Origin: Pinguiococcus pyrenoidosus
Lineage: Eukaryota; Sar; Pinguiophyceae; Pinguiochrysidales; Pinguiochrysidaceae
Length of the DNA stretch: 30,894 nt
Assembly (NCBI GenBank): GCA_019677205.1
Contig: JAAMXY010000008.1
Span: 1 to 30,894 of the forward strand
Direction of reading: 5' to 3'
Shown here one piece after another: positions 17,035 to 26,270 of the stretch. Made by a program: the position numbers and the translations under genes. The notes beneath the pieces are model-generated. The model saw nothing but the letters and a program-made list of their open reading frames with translations, had not been told where the DNA came from and did no database searches. How positions within the stretch are numbered: the first letter of the stretch is position 1; the number at the start of each line of letters is the position of its first letter.

Positions 17035-18214
17035 ATGCCGACGGTGCGGGAGATGCTGGCCAAGCTGCCGCCGAATCGGCCGGAGCAGTGCTTTTCCATC
17101 GTCGCCGTCCATGGCTTGGCGCTGGCGACGTTCGCCATGGTGCTGCAGTGGTGCAAGGAGGACTTCCCAGATGGCATCGGAACGGGCAGCTGGGACAGCA
17201 GCTTCAGCTGGGAGGAAGGGGACGCCCACGTCTTCAACTGGCACCCGGTGCTCATGGTCACCGCCTTCGTGTTCATCTTCGCGGAGGCAGCGATCGCGTA
17301 CACGTGGCTCCCTGTCTCCAAGCCGGTGAGAGGAAATGGTGGATTGGATAGGAGTAAGAAGGTCGGAGCTGCCTCACAAGGATTTGCTGCTGTCGCAGAT
17401 TGCAAAGGCGATTCATGTGGCGTTGCAGTCTGCCGCAATCATCGTCATGTCCGTTGGCTTGGTGGCTGTCTTCCGCTTTCACAACGAGGCCGACCCGCCC
17501 ATCGACAATCTGTACAGCATGCATTCCTGGGTGGGAATGGCGGTGGTGGTGATCTTCTGCGTCCAGGTGAGATGCTCAGCGACCACTGAAAGACCGGAAG
17601 AGGCTGCGGAGACGCATGGTCATGGCTGGCTCACCGCTTCTTCGTCGACTACAGTATCTCGCTGGCTTGTATCATTTCCTGGTGCCCGAGGACACGCTTC
17701 CGAACACGGACGCCGAGGGCAAGGCCATGTACCTTGCCTATCACAAGTATGCAGGTGGGGAAGGCGGGTCACCGAGGCGCGGACGAATGCACGATGCCTC
17801 GAAGCTTCGTCTAATGCGAGCCGTGTTTTCCCCTTCTTGGGGGGCTGGCTTATTTCTCTGCAACCAAATCTGAAGGTATCGTCCTCTTCGTATTGGCCGT
17901 CGCTGCTGCGTGCCTGGGCCTTTTCGAGAAGATGGCGTTTATGAACGCCATCAAGCCAGACGAGACTCTGTATCCGGACGACCCGAGACATCTAGCCCCT
18001 GCCTACTACCGAGCGAACATCATCGCAGTCTTGATGACGTTGCTCAGCATCCTCGTGGCAGTTGTGATAAGGTACGTGGCAACTACAGGAAAGAAGCGTG
18101 GGACGGTCTCGGGGACACGCGTGACTCATCTGCGCCGTCGCCTGCTGTTTTCCGTGTTGAAGCCGCCCACGCTCAAGCTCGGCGGGATTCGCCAGCGAAC
18201 CGCTGCTAGCTTGA
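17035..18214 (+). CDS. Cytochrome b561 family transmembrane ferric/ascorbate reductase (five exons)
   Basis: Proposed exons are 17035-17325, 17399-17566, 17655-17754, 17876-18071 and about 18163-18214, giving about 268 residues. The first four are fixed by frame and conservation. Donors are gtgaga, gtgaga, gtgggg and gtacgt; acceptors are cgcag, tacag and tgaag. Exon 5 (acceptor ttgaag, stop TGA at 18212) is tentative, but the alternative acceptors at 18177 and 18195 reach the same stop. The protein has about six membrane helices and the four haem-ligand His in family context: FNWHPVLM (His70), KAIHVALQ (His103), YSMHSWVG (His139) and AYHKYAG (His183). These bind two b haems that carry electrons from cytosolic ascorbate across a membrane to monodehydroascorbate or Fe(III). 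The loop between His70 and His103 and the AGIVLFVLAVAAACLGLFEK helix are typical. The membrane (plasma, vacuolar or other) cannot be told from sequence. Confidence 0.88.
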
Positions 18215-18550
18215 CGCTCCCTTTGCTGCGTCGCCAATGTCGTCTGGAGCGGCGCCGTTCTGCCGCTGGGCCCCGCATGAGCGCGCCCGAGGAGCGCCCT
18301 CGAAAGGACCTCGACGCCCAACGCCATAGCTGCTGTCTTGCGTCCGCGTCATCCTAAAAGAGTTGATAAATATTTATTTATATTTTTAACGGCTTCTTAC
18401 CAATATATCTACAGTTATAATGTATTTTTACGCTTCATTCTGTAACGCCATGTCACCTGCAAATTCCGCCGAAGTGCCTCGTCCACCCATAGCGCCGCCG
18501 AATCGCACACTCACGTACGTACGCCCTCTTCTGGAAAGGCTCGTATCGAC
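18215..18550. promoter_or_regulatory. Intergenic with AT-rich island
   Basis: This lies between cytochrome b561 and the next plus-strand gene. A very AT-rich island occupies 18355-18432 (runs such as gataaatatttatttatatt), abruptly inside GC-rich sequence. By position it belongs to the 3' UTR of the first gene or the promoter of the second. No coding signal is seen. Confidence 0.45.
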
Positions 18551-19660
18551 ATGGGCGCAAAGCATTGCTGCTGCGTGTCCCCCTCGGCGGCCACGGTACC
18601 ACCAAACGCCGTGGGCGGGCAGCTGGAGGATCCGAGCAAGGATGTTCCGATTCACGAAGCTGCTCGCCTCGTGGAGTGCAGCTCGGCCGCCGAGGCGGCC
18701 ATACGCGACAGGCTGTTTGAGCTGCCGAGCAGCCGAGTCGCCGACAAGCGGCGGCAGCTGTCGCCCGAGTATGACGCCGTGTTCGATCACCTGGCGGAGA
18801 TGGGCCTTCTGGAGAGCGGGCAGAAGCGGGGCATGGCCTCCTTGGTGTCGAAGCAAAAAGCGCTGGAGAAAAAAATCGCCAAGATGGACACCATCATAGA
18901 GGGAATGCAGCAGAATGAGCGGATGCCCGAGGAGAAGAAGGCCGAGCGACTGGAGGATTTGCGCGGCAAGCAAGAGCTCCTGGCGGAGCAGCTCAAGGAG
19001 GTCAAGGCCGCCGGCGAGAGGATCCAGCAGCTGTGCCCATCGATCTACGGCTGCGGCCTCGAAATGAAGCATGCCGGCCGTGCCCTGGAGCTGCAGCTGG
19101 TGGATCCGATTCGGCGATGGGCTGCAGCAGAGTTTCGCGGAAGCGATGTCGAGGTTGTCTACAACGCGGAGTTGAGGAGTCAAGTTCGAAAGCCGTGGCA
19201 AATGGAGTACGATGGCATCGTAGTTGGTCAGGGGAACAGGCGCCTTGTTGCTACGATAGAAATCAAGCTAGCCCGCGCGGACGCGGTGAAATCGGTGGGC
19301 AAGCGAGTAGCCGCTGCCGCAGAGGCGCAGAAAGATGCAGGCGCGTTCTACTTCATAGATGAGCAGAAAAAGAAGATGGACGTCGCGGTGAGCTCAGACG
19401 GACTCCGCAAGATATATGCCTTCGTCCTACGGCAAGATCGACATGCAAACCTGGACTCCGGGTTGTTCCACGGGATGCAAGACGAGGCTCTCGCCGTCGC
19501 AGCATTGTATGAATCCGCACGGACGGAAGAGGCTCGCGACCGAGGCTCGAAGCTCCAGTCCCTGATATCGCAAAACTGTCCGAGCGACGGCGAGGACTTC
19601 ACCGTGGATGGCGCCACCGTGGTTTTCATCGACGACTTGCTCAGCAGCTTCTCCGAGTGA
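18551..19660 (+). CDS. Putative acyl-anchored coiled-coil protein with PD-(D/E)XK-like domain
   Basis: A single-exon 369-residue protein. The start MGAKHCCC (strong ATG context, next codon Gly) is a candidate N-myristoylation site with three Cys at 6-8 for palmitoylation, so it probably sits on a membrane. Residues about 98-160 form a charged coiled coil (KQKALEKKIAKMD through LAEQLKEVKAAGERIQQL). The C-terminal half contains MEYDGIVVG (Asp221) followed by RLVATIEIKLA (Glu237, Lys239). This is the D-x(n)-E-x-K arrangement on adjacent strands that marks PD-(D/E)XK nuclease-fold proteins, with helix AVKSVGKRVAAAAEAQ after it. Whether it cuts DNA or RNA or keeps only the fold is unknown. A nuclease-fold domain behind a lipid anchor is unexpected. 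The ORF itself is secure; the domain call is inference. Confidence 0.75.
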   Translation: MGAKHCCCVSPSAATVPPNAVGGQLEDPSKDVPIHEAARLVECSSAAEAAIRDRLFELPSSRVADKRRQLSPEYDAVFDHLAEMGLLESGQKRGMASLVSKQKALEKKIAKMDTIIEGMQQNERMPEEKKAERLEDLRGKQELLAEQLKEVKAAGERIQQLCPSIYGCGLEMKHAGRALELQLVDPIRRWAAAEFRGSDVEVVYNAELRSQVRKPWQMEYDGIVVGQGNRRLVATIEIKLARADAVKSVGKRVAAAAEAQKDAGAFYFIDEQKKKMDVAVSSDGLRKIYAFVLRQDRHANLDSGLFHGMQDEALAVAALYESARTEEARDRGSKLQSLISQNCPSDGEDFTVDGATVVFIDDLLSSFSE

Positions 19661-20154
19661 TGGAAGTTTTCCGGTGTGTCCGGTATGATCATGCGCGCGC
19701 TGCGCCCGCTCGGTTCTGCAAGCGGCGGCGATCGCGCTTTGATGTCTTGAATGTTCGCGCGCCAAAGATGGGAGCAATCAGATGCGTTGTTGCTCTACGT
19801 AAAGTAGATCCAGTTGTAAACGTTCCTATCGTGCCCTCAACAAGCAATCTTATCGCGACGTTCTCCCAGAAATCACTGTGAATCCAACTGCTGACAAATA
19901 GGACCACGGCACACGGCACCGTCGATCTCGTGCTGGTACTGGAGCGAGTCTGGAGGTTCGAGCACGGAATCGACACGCCTCTCCTATCTGCTATCCAGGA
20001 CAAGCCAATCGAAGCTAGCCTGCTAAACGTTTGTCTTCGACGACTCTTCGTCCTGCAGAGGGCTCCGGATAGCATCCATCTGAATGCCTGCGCGCAGAGA
20101 TGAGTGGCCGAACTTCGGCATGTTCCTACATTCCCCCGCGGGGCCTTTGCTTGG
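19661..20154. other. Intergenic between convergent genes
   Basis: About 490 bp between the 3' ends of the PD-(D/E)XK-like gene and the CUE gene. An open frame on the minus strand (about 19689-20201) overlaps the CUE 3' end and has no family signature. Nothing else is recognised. Confidence 0.4.
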
Positions 20155-21203
20155 TCACGTACCATTGTCGAACTGCACTTCGACGTCCTCGTCGTCCTCA
20201 TCCACGAGGTTGCCGTTGTTCAGGGGGACGTGCTCATACTGGTTTCCGCCGACGCGACGCGTGCGGTCGCCCTTGTTGCGGCTGTTGAAGCGGACGGCCA
20301 TGGCGTTGAGCCGCTGGCGGGCAGAGGCACCCATGCTGCCAAGCCTCGCCATCACGGTTGGCTTATTGGGATCCGACGAGCTGCTCTGCGACTGTGCTGC
20401 TGCCGCTGCTGAGCCGCCGCCGCCGCCGCCGCCCCGGACGTAGCGCGAGAGCTCGGCGTCGCGCTGGAGCTCCTCCATGAACATCTCGTTCTGCAGCATA
20501 CGGGCGAGCTGCTCATCTGACAGCTGCTGCTCGGTCGCACCCACGTAGCCCGGGAGGCGAAGGAAGTCGTCGGGCAGGGTCACCGGCGTCCCCCGGCCCT
20601 TCGGGGCCGTGCTGCCAAACGAAACTGGGCCGGCTGGGACCACGTGAAAGGATGATTAGCCCGCCAAAGACACGCCTGGATTCGCACTTCCGCAAAGTCC
20701 CTTCGACCAACTTGCTGACGCTACAAAAGGCGGGGCGCACAGACCTGGCTGCATGACGGCCGGGTAGCCATCCATCTCGGCGGCCAGCTTCTTCGCGAGC
20801 TCGAGGTCGCCGCTGGTATCCTCCCCGGGGTTTCCCGCCTGGCCTTCAAGCTTGAGGATTTCCTACGGTGCATCGCCGTTTGGTCAGTTTCTCTTCATCA
20901 GCACGTCCACAATGAGGACCCGGGCGGGGGGCGGGGGCTCGGCGTCCCTCTCGCGACGGACTCTTGAAGACGGCCCCCGCTGGCCTGGTCAGCAGGTGTT
21001 CGGTGTTCGGAATGGCCGCTTGGAGTTCTTCACACTTCGCAAACGCGTTGGATCCGACATCGTCGTCTGCAACCAACCTCGACGGTGTTCTCCATGTGGT
21101 AATTCTGGCGCTGAAGCATCTGCGCCAGAGTCTGCTTGTCGTAGCCAGAGGAGGAGAACATCTTGTGGAGCGTGTCCACGGCCTCTTCGAAGGAAACCGC
21201 CAT
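20155..21203 (-). CDS. CUE-domain (ubiquitin-binding) protein, four exons
   Basis: Exon 1 is 21203-21078: SFEEAVDTLHKMF, YDKQTLAQMLQRQNYHMENTVE, a CUE fold that in its family binds ubiquitin. Exon 3 is 20862-20745 (EILKLEGQAGN ... MDGYPAVMQP) and exon 4 is 20633-20155 (PDDFLRLPGYVG, LSDEQLARMLQNEMFMEEL). The exon 3-4 junction (CCAG|gtctgt, gtcccag|CC) is in phase and joins MQP to AGPVSFGS. Exon 2 is uncertain: about 20979-20920 (RGPSS to PPPPAR) fits the phase, but its donor (gtcctc) is weak. Total is about 260 residues. The exon 4 segment contains Gly7 and Ala/Ser/Gln runs and ends acidic (VDEDDEDVEVQFDNG). CUE proteins of this type act in ubiquitin-dependent trafficking or ER quality control. 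The start lies 385 bp from the divergent BBS7 gene. Confidence 0.78.
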
Positions 21204-21588
21204 GCTGCGCGCGCTTTTCTCTCAATCTCACTGTAGCTCGACTCTCGTCGCCGGGGAAGCTGCTTCCGCGACGCAAAGAACAGCGCGGCGGAGATTGCGG
21301 GCACTTTCCAAAGAGGAGTGGCGAAGAGCGGCAGAAAGGGCCGCCTGGGATCCGATTCCAAGATGTTCGAGTGTGACAGACTTCCCGCCGCCGCAGTGGC
21401 CAGCACCGCTTCTTTAAACCTTTTCAACTCATATTCCGCCGCGACCGATTGGCCCCAAAGATACTTCACGATCGATCCTGCGCGCGCAAGGCTTCCGCAC
21501 ATTCGGGCGCGAGCGGGCCCGGACCCGTCAGGCTCGGCTGCAAGTCCGGGCTCGGAACGTTCTTGCTTGGGGAGGCACCGCGCCGCCC
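21204..21588. promoter_or_regulatory. Divergent intergenic region (CUE gene / BBS7)
   Basis: About 385 bp between two divergent start codons, so it should carry both promoters. I could not identify a clear X-box (the RFX site of ciliary genes) or other named element by eye. Confidence 0.35.
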
Positions 21589-23772
21589 ATGGAGTTCCGC
21601 GCCCACGTCAGCGACGTCGTGCAGGTGGCTTCCATCTCAGGTCACAGCACGATCGCAGTGCTGGGTCGGGGGAGGAGCAGCAGGCAAAAAGTTGTGGTTG
21701 GGGATGATTCCGGCAAGCTCAGCTGCTTCCAAGTGAAGAAGGACGAGGCCCGAGTCGTCTTTGAGGCCTCCGAATGCCGTGGTCCGGTGACCTCCCTCAG
21801 CCTCGGCGGTCGCAACGACCGGAAGGCGAGGATCTTTGCCACGGACGGCTCGAACGTCTACGGATGGCACAAGACGGGCAGGAACTTCTTCACGCTGCCA
21901 TCCTCCATGGTGGAGAAGATCCGCTTCATGAACGTCCAAGCCAACCGGATCTGGACCGGGTGCGAGTACGTCTACAGTCTCTATGACGACGACGCACCGT
22001 CTTCGAGCAAGGAAGTGGCGTCTTTCATCTGCCAAGATCGCCTGAACGCGCTGGTCTGCAACGACGTCCGGAGCCCTGGTCAGTGGGACGTCCTCTTGGC
22101 TTGTCAGGATCGGGTCATCCGTGCGGTCCACGACTCAACGCTCCTCACGGAGAAGCTGCTATCCGCGCCAGCCTTGGCACTCGACGCGTACTTCACGGGG
22201 GGCTCTGAGACTCCGGAGAGCAAGGGGATTCTCTACGGCACGGCGGCAGGGGAGTACGGGTTGTTCCGCTACGGTTCGGAGGGAATCCAGACGCGCTTCA
22301 CCGTACAGGGCGACGGAGGTGCCGCTGTGGTGCACATGCGGAGTCACGACATCCTAGAGGACGGAGTGAAGGACGTGGTACTCGGCAGAGAAGATGGACG
22401 AGTCGAAGTCCTAACGATCGAAAACGAAGCCAGTCCGCCGCACCTTCGCGCCGCAAGTGACGTCGGCGAGAGTATACGGGGCTTCGCCTGCGGTGCGGTA
22501 TCATCGGAGCAAGAGGAGATCTTGGCCGCGTGCTTCTCTGGAAGAGTTCTGTCCGTGAGACTGCGAGGTCCGGAGCTTTCGCCACTGAAAAGCACGAGCG
22601 GAGCCGAAGCCAGTGGGCAGATCAACGATCTGAAGCTACGCGCGATGGAGACCGACCTCGAGCAGCTCCGAGTGAGGGTCGCTGAGAGGAAGAAGTCGCT
22701 TCTCGACGCGCATGGGGAGCAGCAGGTCAAGCCACCGCAGACGTTCTCACTGAACTTTTCAATCAAGTTGTCAGCCGAGGATGCGTCCCACACGGTTTCC
22801 GTCGAAGCGGCCGTAGTGATCGATATCGTCATCCTGAAAAGCAATGTCGCGTTTGACGTCCTCGGGGTCGATCAGGCCGGAACCCTGGTAAGATCCTTCA
22901 CCCCCGACAAGCAAACGGTGTGTGTGTATCAATCGCAGGGGCCCATCCGCCGACTGGAGATCCGCCTGAGATGGACGGAGGGGGAAGCCGGCGAGATCGT
23001 GGCGACTATCGCCGCGAAGACGACCCCCCAGATTGCCCAGATCGTGAAAGCCCCAGTGAAGCCCCTTTCGCTCCACCAGCGAGCACACGTGCTGCCTAAC
23101 ACCTCGGAGTACAAGAAGCATCGGATGACGATCACGGGAGATTTCTCATGCAACAAATTCCACGAGTGGGTCGGGAACATCCTGCCGGACGTCCCGGCGA
23201 GGCTTCACGACACCAAGATTTCGCTGATTTTCAAGAACGAGTTCCACGGCACTTTCATGCTTCTTGAGTACTGGGAAGGCCAGGCGGTGGTGGAAGCAGA
23301 TAGCATCTCCGCATTGGCCATCACGAAGGAGTCCATCAGCAAGCAGGCGACAGCTCAGCGCGTTCAGATTCGCGAGGAGCTCTGCACGAGCAGCCAGGCG
23401 ATGCTCCGCAGCCTTGCCTTGCTACAGCCAGCGTTTGAGTATCAAAGGGACCTGTCTCGGCGAGCAGAGCTTGTCGAAGGCATCGCGGAGCTGGTTACCG
23501 AGGACGATCCCGACTGGCTCTTTCCGGAGTATCGGGACATCCATCGGAACCGAGCAACCATACAAGAAGCGATGGAGACGCGCCCAAAGGTGCTGAAGTA
23601 CCTCTGTGGCATCCTCACGGACCTCTTGGTAGACATTTGCCGCTTCGAGGGCCGAGAGGCACGGCACCGAGTCGGCCCACTTGAAGAAGCCGTCATGTCC
23701 GGGGCCGCGTTTGGCACCGTCTTGCAGGCGTTCGGCTTCTCGTCGGACGCGGCCAAGGGAGCGTCACAATGA
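21589..23772 (+). CDS. BBS7: BBSome subunit BBS7
   Basis: A single-exon 727-residue protein, close to human BBS7 (715). The N-terminal beta-propeller (about 1-330) has QKVVVGDDSGKLSCFQVKK (human QKVVIGDHDGVVMCFGMKK), LLACQDRVIRAV, LYGTAAGEYGLF and GVKDVVLGREDGRVEVL. A short coiled coil follows at about 345-375. Then come a gamma-adaptin-ear-like and platform region (VKPLSLHQRAHVL, matching IKPLSLHQRTHF) and a helical C-terminus (KYLCGILTDLLVDICRFEG). BBS7 pairs with BBS2 in the BBSome coat, which moves membrane cargo in cilia, so this organism or its life cycle has cilia. The ATG at 21589 gives the expected N-terminus. The stop is 99 bp from the convergent AKR gene. Confidence 0.93.
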   Translation: MEFRAHVSDVVQVASISGHSTIAVLGRGRSSRQKVVVGDDSGKLSCFQVKKDEARVVFEASECRGPVTSLSLGGRNDRKARIFATDGSNVYGWHKTGRNFFTLPSSMVEKIRFMNVQANRIWTGCEYVYSLYDDDAPSSSKEVASFICQDRLNALVCNDVRSPGQWDVLLACQDRVIRAVHDSTLLTEKLLSAPALALDAYFTGGSETPESKGILYGTAAGEYGLFRYGSEGIQTRFTVQGDGGAAVVHMRSHDILEDGVKDVVLGREDGRVEVLTIENEASPPHLRAASDVGESIRGFACGAVSSEQEEILAACFSGRVLSVRLRGPELSPLKSTSGAEASGQINDLKLRAMETDLEQLRVRVAERKKSLLDAHGEQQVKPPQTFSLNFSIKLSAEDASHTVSVEAAVVIDIVILKSNVAFDVLGVDQAGTLVRSFTPDKQTVCVYQSQGPIRRLEIRLRWTEGEAGEIVATIAAKTTPQIAQIVKAPVKPLSLHQRAHVLPNTSEYKKHRMTITGDFSCNKFHEWVGNILPDVPARLHDTKISLIFKNEFHGTFMLLEYWEGQAVVEADSISALAITKESISKQATAQRVQIREELCTSSQAMLRSLALLQPAFEYQRDLSRRAELVEGIAELVTEDDPDWLFPEYRDIHRNRATIQEAMETRPKVLKYLCGILTDLLVDICRFEGREARHRVGPLEEAVMSGAAFGTVLQAFGFSSDAAKGASQ

Positions 23773-23871
23773 GGAGCGAGTATGCTATCCACCAGCTCTT
23801 GGCTTTCAAAATCGTTCTGCTGCTCAGTTGGCATCTACACGAGCATGGCGCAGGTGAACCATCCATCTCGT

Positions 23872-25200
23872 CTATCGCAGGAACCCATTGAGCGCCTCAA
23901 CTTCGAGGATTTCCGTCGGATCAAATGTGAAGGTCGCACAAGACTTGTCACCTCTCTCGAGCGCTTCGGGATCTATGGGAGCGTCGGAGAAGGAATGGTA
24001 CACCTCGGCGCACTGCTTGATGTGTTCGGGATTGGTTGACCTGCAGAGCGCGAGAACTCCCTGCGAGAGCGCCCATCTCAGCACAAGCACTGCTGGGGAC
24101 ACTCTCCGTCGTCTTGCGAGTTTCTGGATGATGGGATGAGTGAGCACCGGATTGACGCCCGCGCTCCCAGCGCGATGTCTCCATTGCGTGCCGAGGATGC
24201 TGTAGCCCTGGTAGGAAATGTAGTGCTCGGAGGCGTAGTCGCGGACGTCCTCGTCTGCGTGGAACGGGTCGAACCAATTCTGGATGATATGGGGCTGCAG
24301 GCACCCGCCATCGCCATCTGGGATGCACGCATCTTCCAGCATCTCCAAGTCCCGGGTGCTCACATTGCTGACTCCAATGCTACGAAGCTTGCCCCTCGCA
24401 AGCATGTCGGCTATGGCTCGGAAGCTCTCAACGAAGTCCTCGTCGGAGGTTCGCGTCTGTCCGCAGATGTGCGGCATGCAGCGCGGGAAGTGGAGGAACA
24501 TCAAGTCCAGGGTGTCTACTTGAAGATCTCGCAAACTCCCTTCAATGGCCTCGACGACCTCGTCGTACCCAAAGTCTCGCGGGTGGATCTTGCTCGTCAA
24601 GAAGACGTCTTGCTTCTTGTCCACAACGCCCCTCTCCACCGCCCGCGACAGCGCAACGCCGACGCCCGCCTCGTCGTACCACTCTCTCGCCTGCGCGCTG
24701 TCCAGCAGGCGGAGGCCGGCATCCAAAGCCGCCTGCACCGTCTTGACGGTGGTTCCGCCCATCGCCGCCGTCCCAAAACCCACGCGCGGAATAGAGAGAG
24801 TGTCCGTGAGCGGCCACCTGGCCTGTGCATCCATGCACACGGGATGCTCCGGCAGATCCCTGTACTTCGCCACCAAGCCGTCCTTCTCCTTCCGGATATC
24901 CACCTGCATCGAGTCCGGCAGCAGCGCCACAAAGCTAGAAGTGTCCGATCCAAGCGCCAGAGCGTCCCCAGGATCCTCACTGAGGCTCACAAGAAACACA
25001 TGGCCCACGAAGCTCCCGATGGAGGTCTCTGTCTTTGGTGGGACCGTCGCAGCCGCGCGGACTTGGTAGGGCAGAGACGGCGGCAGCCAGAAGAGGTACA
25101 GCGGCTCAGGAGCGAGGTTCTTCACCTGCACGCTGGTGGCCTTGTCCGCCTGTAGCGCACTGGGCAGGAGAGCCACGAGGCTCAAGAGGAGCCTTCTCAT
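23872..25200 (-). CDS. Secreted aldo-keto reductase with VHL-like N-terminal domain
   Basis: A 442-residue protein from the ATG at 25200. This start gives a signal peptide (MRRLLLSLVALLPSALQADK); the frame extends to 25347, but that start hides it. Residues about 20-105 form a beta-type domain: VQVKNLAPEPLYLFWLPP, TETSIGSFVGHVFLVS. This resembles the VHL beta domain (VxFxNxxxxxVxLxWL ... xSyxGHxwlv). Residues about 133-442 are an aldo-keto reductase barrel. The four catalytic residues fit: Asp167 (LLDSA), Tyr175 (REWYDE), Lys204 (TSKIH) and His237 (FLHFP). IGVSNVSTRDLEML, QNWFDPF and RSTNPEHIKQ follow in family order. AKRs reduce carbonyls with NADPH; a secretory-pathway member is unusual because NADPH is scarce there. 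Substrate is unknown. Confidence 0.85.
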   Translation of the reverse strand: MRRLLLSLVALLPSALQADKATSVQVKNLAPEPLYLFWLPPSLPYQVRAAATVPPKTETSIGSFVGHVFLVSLSEDPGDALALGSDTSSFVALLPDSMQVDIRKEKDGLVAKYRDLPEHPVCMDAQARWPLTDTLSIPRVGFGTAAMGGTTVKTVQAALDAGLRLLDSAQAREWYDEAGVGVALSRAVERGVVDKKQDVFLTSKIHPRDFGYDEVVEAIEGSLRDLQVDTLDLMFLHFPRCMPHICGQTRTSDEDFVESFRAIADMLARGKLRSIGVSNVSTRDLEMLEDACIPDGDGGCLQPHIIQNWFDPFHADEDVRDYASEHYISYQGYSILGTQWRHRAGSAGVNPVLTHPIIQKLARRRRVSPAVLVLRWALSQGVLALCRSTNPEHIKQCAEVYHSFSDAPIDPEALERGDKSCATFTFDPTEILEVEALNGFLR

Positions 25201-25511
25201 CTTGGCGGCGGCGGCGCAGAGGACTCTCTTTTTGCTGCGATGAGAGGCGCTCTTTTGTTGAGAGATATTCTTCTCTGCTCTTTGACGGTCCCATGTTCCG
25301 TGAAACAGTGAATCCAAGGAACCAATGGAGAAGCTTCTTATGAACAACGGCCAATGAAAATGATTTGATCATGACAAACTCTCCATCGGGCATCCAACCG
25401 ACTTCGCCAGGTTTCCTGGTCAGTGCTTCAATGCAACCTGGATGGGTGCAACTCGATACATTTGTCTTCGTGTCCGCTTCGCAGCTGCGTCTTCGGCGGC
25501 CCTTGTGCGCC
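25201..25511. promoter_or_regulatory. Divergent intergenic region (AKR / PX-like gene)
   Basis: About 310 bp between divergent starts, probably a shared promoter region. It is moderately AT-rich at about 25330-25385. No specific site is recognised. Confidence 0.35.
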
Positions 25512-26270
25512 ATGGGATCATGCTGCAGCAACGACAGCCCGGCGCCGAGCGCGGACGCCGTAGTGATCGTCGATGACCAAATTTTCGAGGCGCGGATGTT
25601 GTCGGGGACTCACACGGTGGCGGTGCTCGTGCACGAGACTCGCAAGTGGTACAAGCGAACCTTTGGCGCCATCGTGGAAGTCCTCGGTGCTCGCAGCGTG
25701 TCATCCGGGGAGGAAGTAGAGTTCAGCACGCCGCTAGGTGTGGTCTTCGGGGAGGGCGACTGCCTCACGCTGGACACGTCCACTCCGAAAGTCCGGGTCC
25801 GCCTGAGTGGGTCGCGTTGGCTGGGCCAGCAGGGCCAGCGAGAGCTCTGCTTCGACATCCATCTCCGATCGGGCGCGATGGCTGCGCAGATTTCGCGCTC
25901 GCTGCCGCAGTTTCAAGTGTTTCACGACGATCTTCTGCGCGAGAGGGAGCATCTTCTGAGCTTCCTTCCGCCGCTGCCCAAGGACGCGGTCAAGGCCATG
26001 GAGAGCGCCACCGAGGACGAGATGAAGGTCGACAGTGCGTCAGGATCGGACTTGGAGGCGGCGCGAAAAGAGATGGAGGCGTACCTGAACAAAGCAGCCG
26101 GTGTGCCCACGGTACTGGCGTCGGATGCGGCCGCTGGCTTCTTTGTGGGGCAAGACGGGGACGACAGCTTGTTGGTTCCATCGAGGGATTGGTTCGACCC
26201 GGTTCGTGATACCTCTCTCCGCGAAGACGAGTCGCTTGAGATCGTCTTTGATGAGGTCTACAAGTCGTGA
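25512..26270 (+). CDS. Putative acyl-anchored PX-like domain protein
   Basis: A 252-residue single-exon protein. The ATG at 25512 is chosen over upstream in-frame starts (25365) because it exposes MGSCCS, a candidate N-myristoylation signal (Gly2, Ser6) with Cys4/Cys5 for palmitoylation. Residues about 110-213 resemble a PX domain. They show a strand (ELCFDIHLRS), the position of the RRYSEF core (ISRSLPQFQVFHDDL), the Pro loop (FLPPLPKD), and the terminal helix (ARKEMEAYLNKAAGVPTVLASD ... GFFV). PX domains bind phosphoinositides, often PI3P on endosomes. The basic core (RRYS) is weak here, with only one Arg, so lipid binding is doubtful. Residues 16-105 are beta-rich and not recognised. The C-terminus is acidic. 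Confidence 0.68.
   Translation: MGSCCSNDSPAPSADAVVIVDDQIFEARMLSGTHTVAVLVHETRKWYKRTFGAIVEVLGARSVSSGEEVEFSTPLGVVFGEGDCLTLDTSTPKVRVRLSGSRWLGQQGQRELCFDIHLRSGAMAAQISRSLPQFQVFHDDLLREREHLLSFLPPLPKDAVKAMESATEDEMKVDSASGSDLEAARKEMEAYLNKAAGVPTVLASDAAAGFFVGQDGDDSLLVPSRDWFDPVRDTSLREDESLEIVFDEVYKS

Noticed and set aside
19689-20201. Minus-strand frame of 170 codons overlapping the end of the CUE gene
   Set aside because: It has no domain or coding periodicity that I can see, is rich in Arg/Thr/Ser as random GC-rich frames are, and overlaps a supported gene end.
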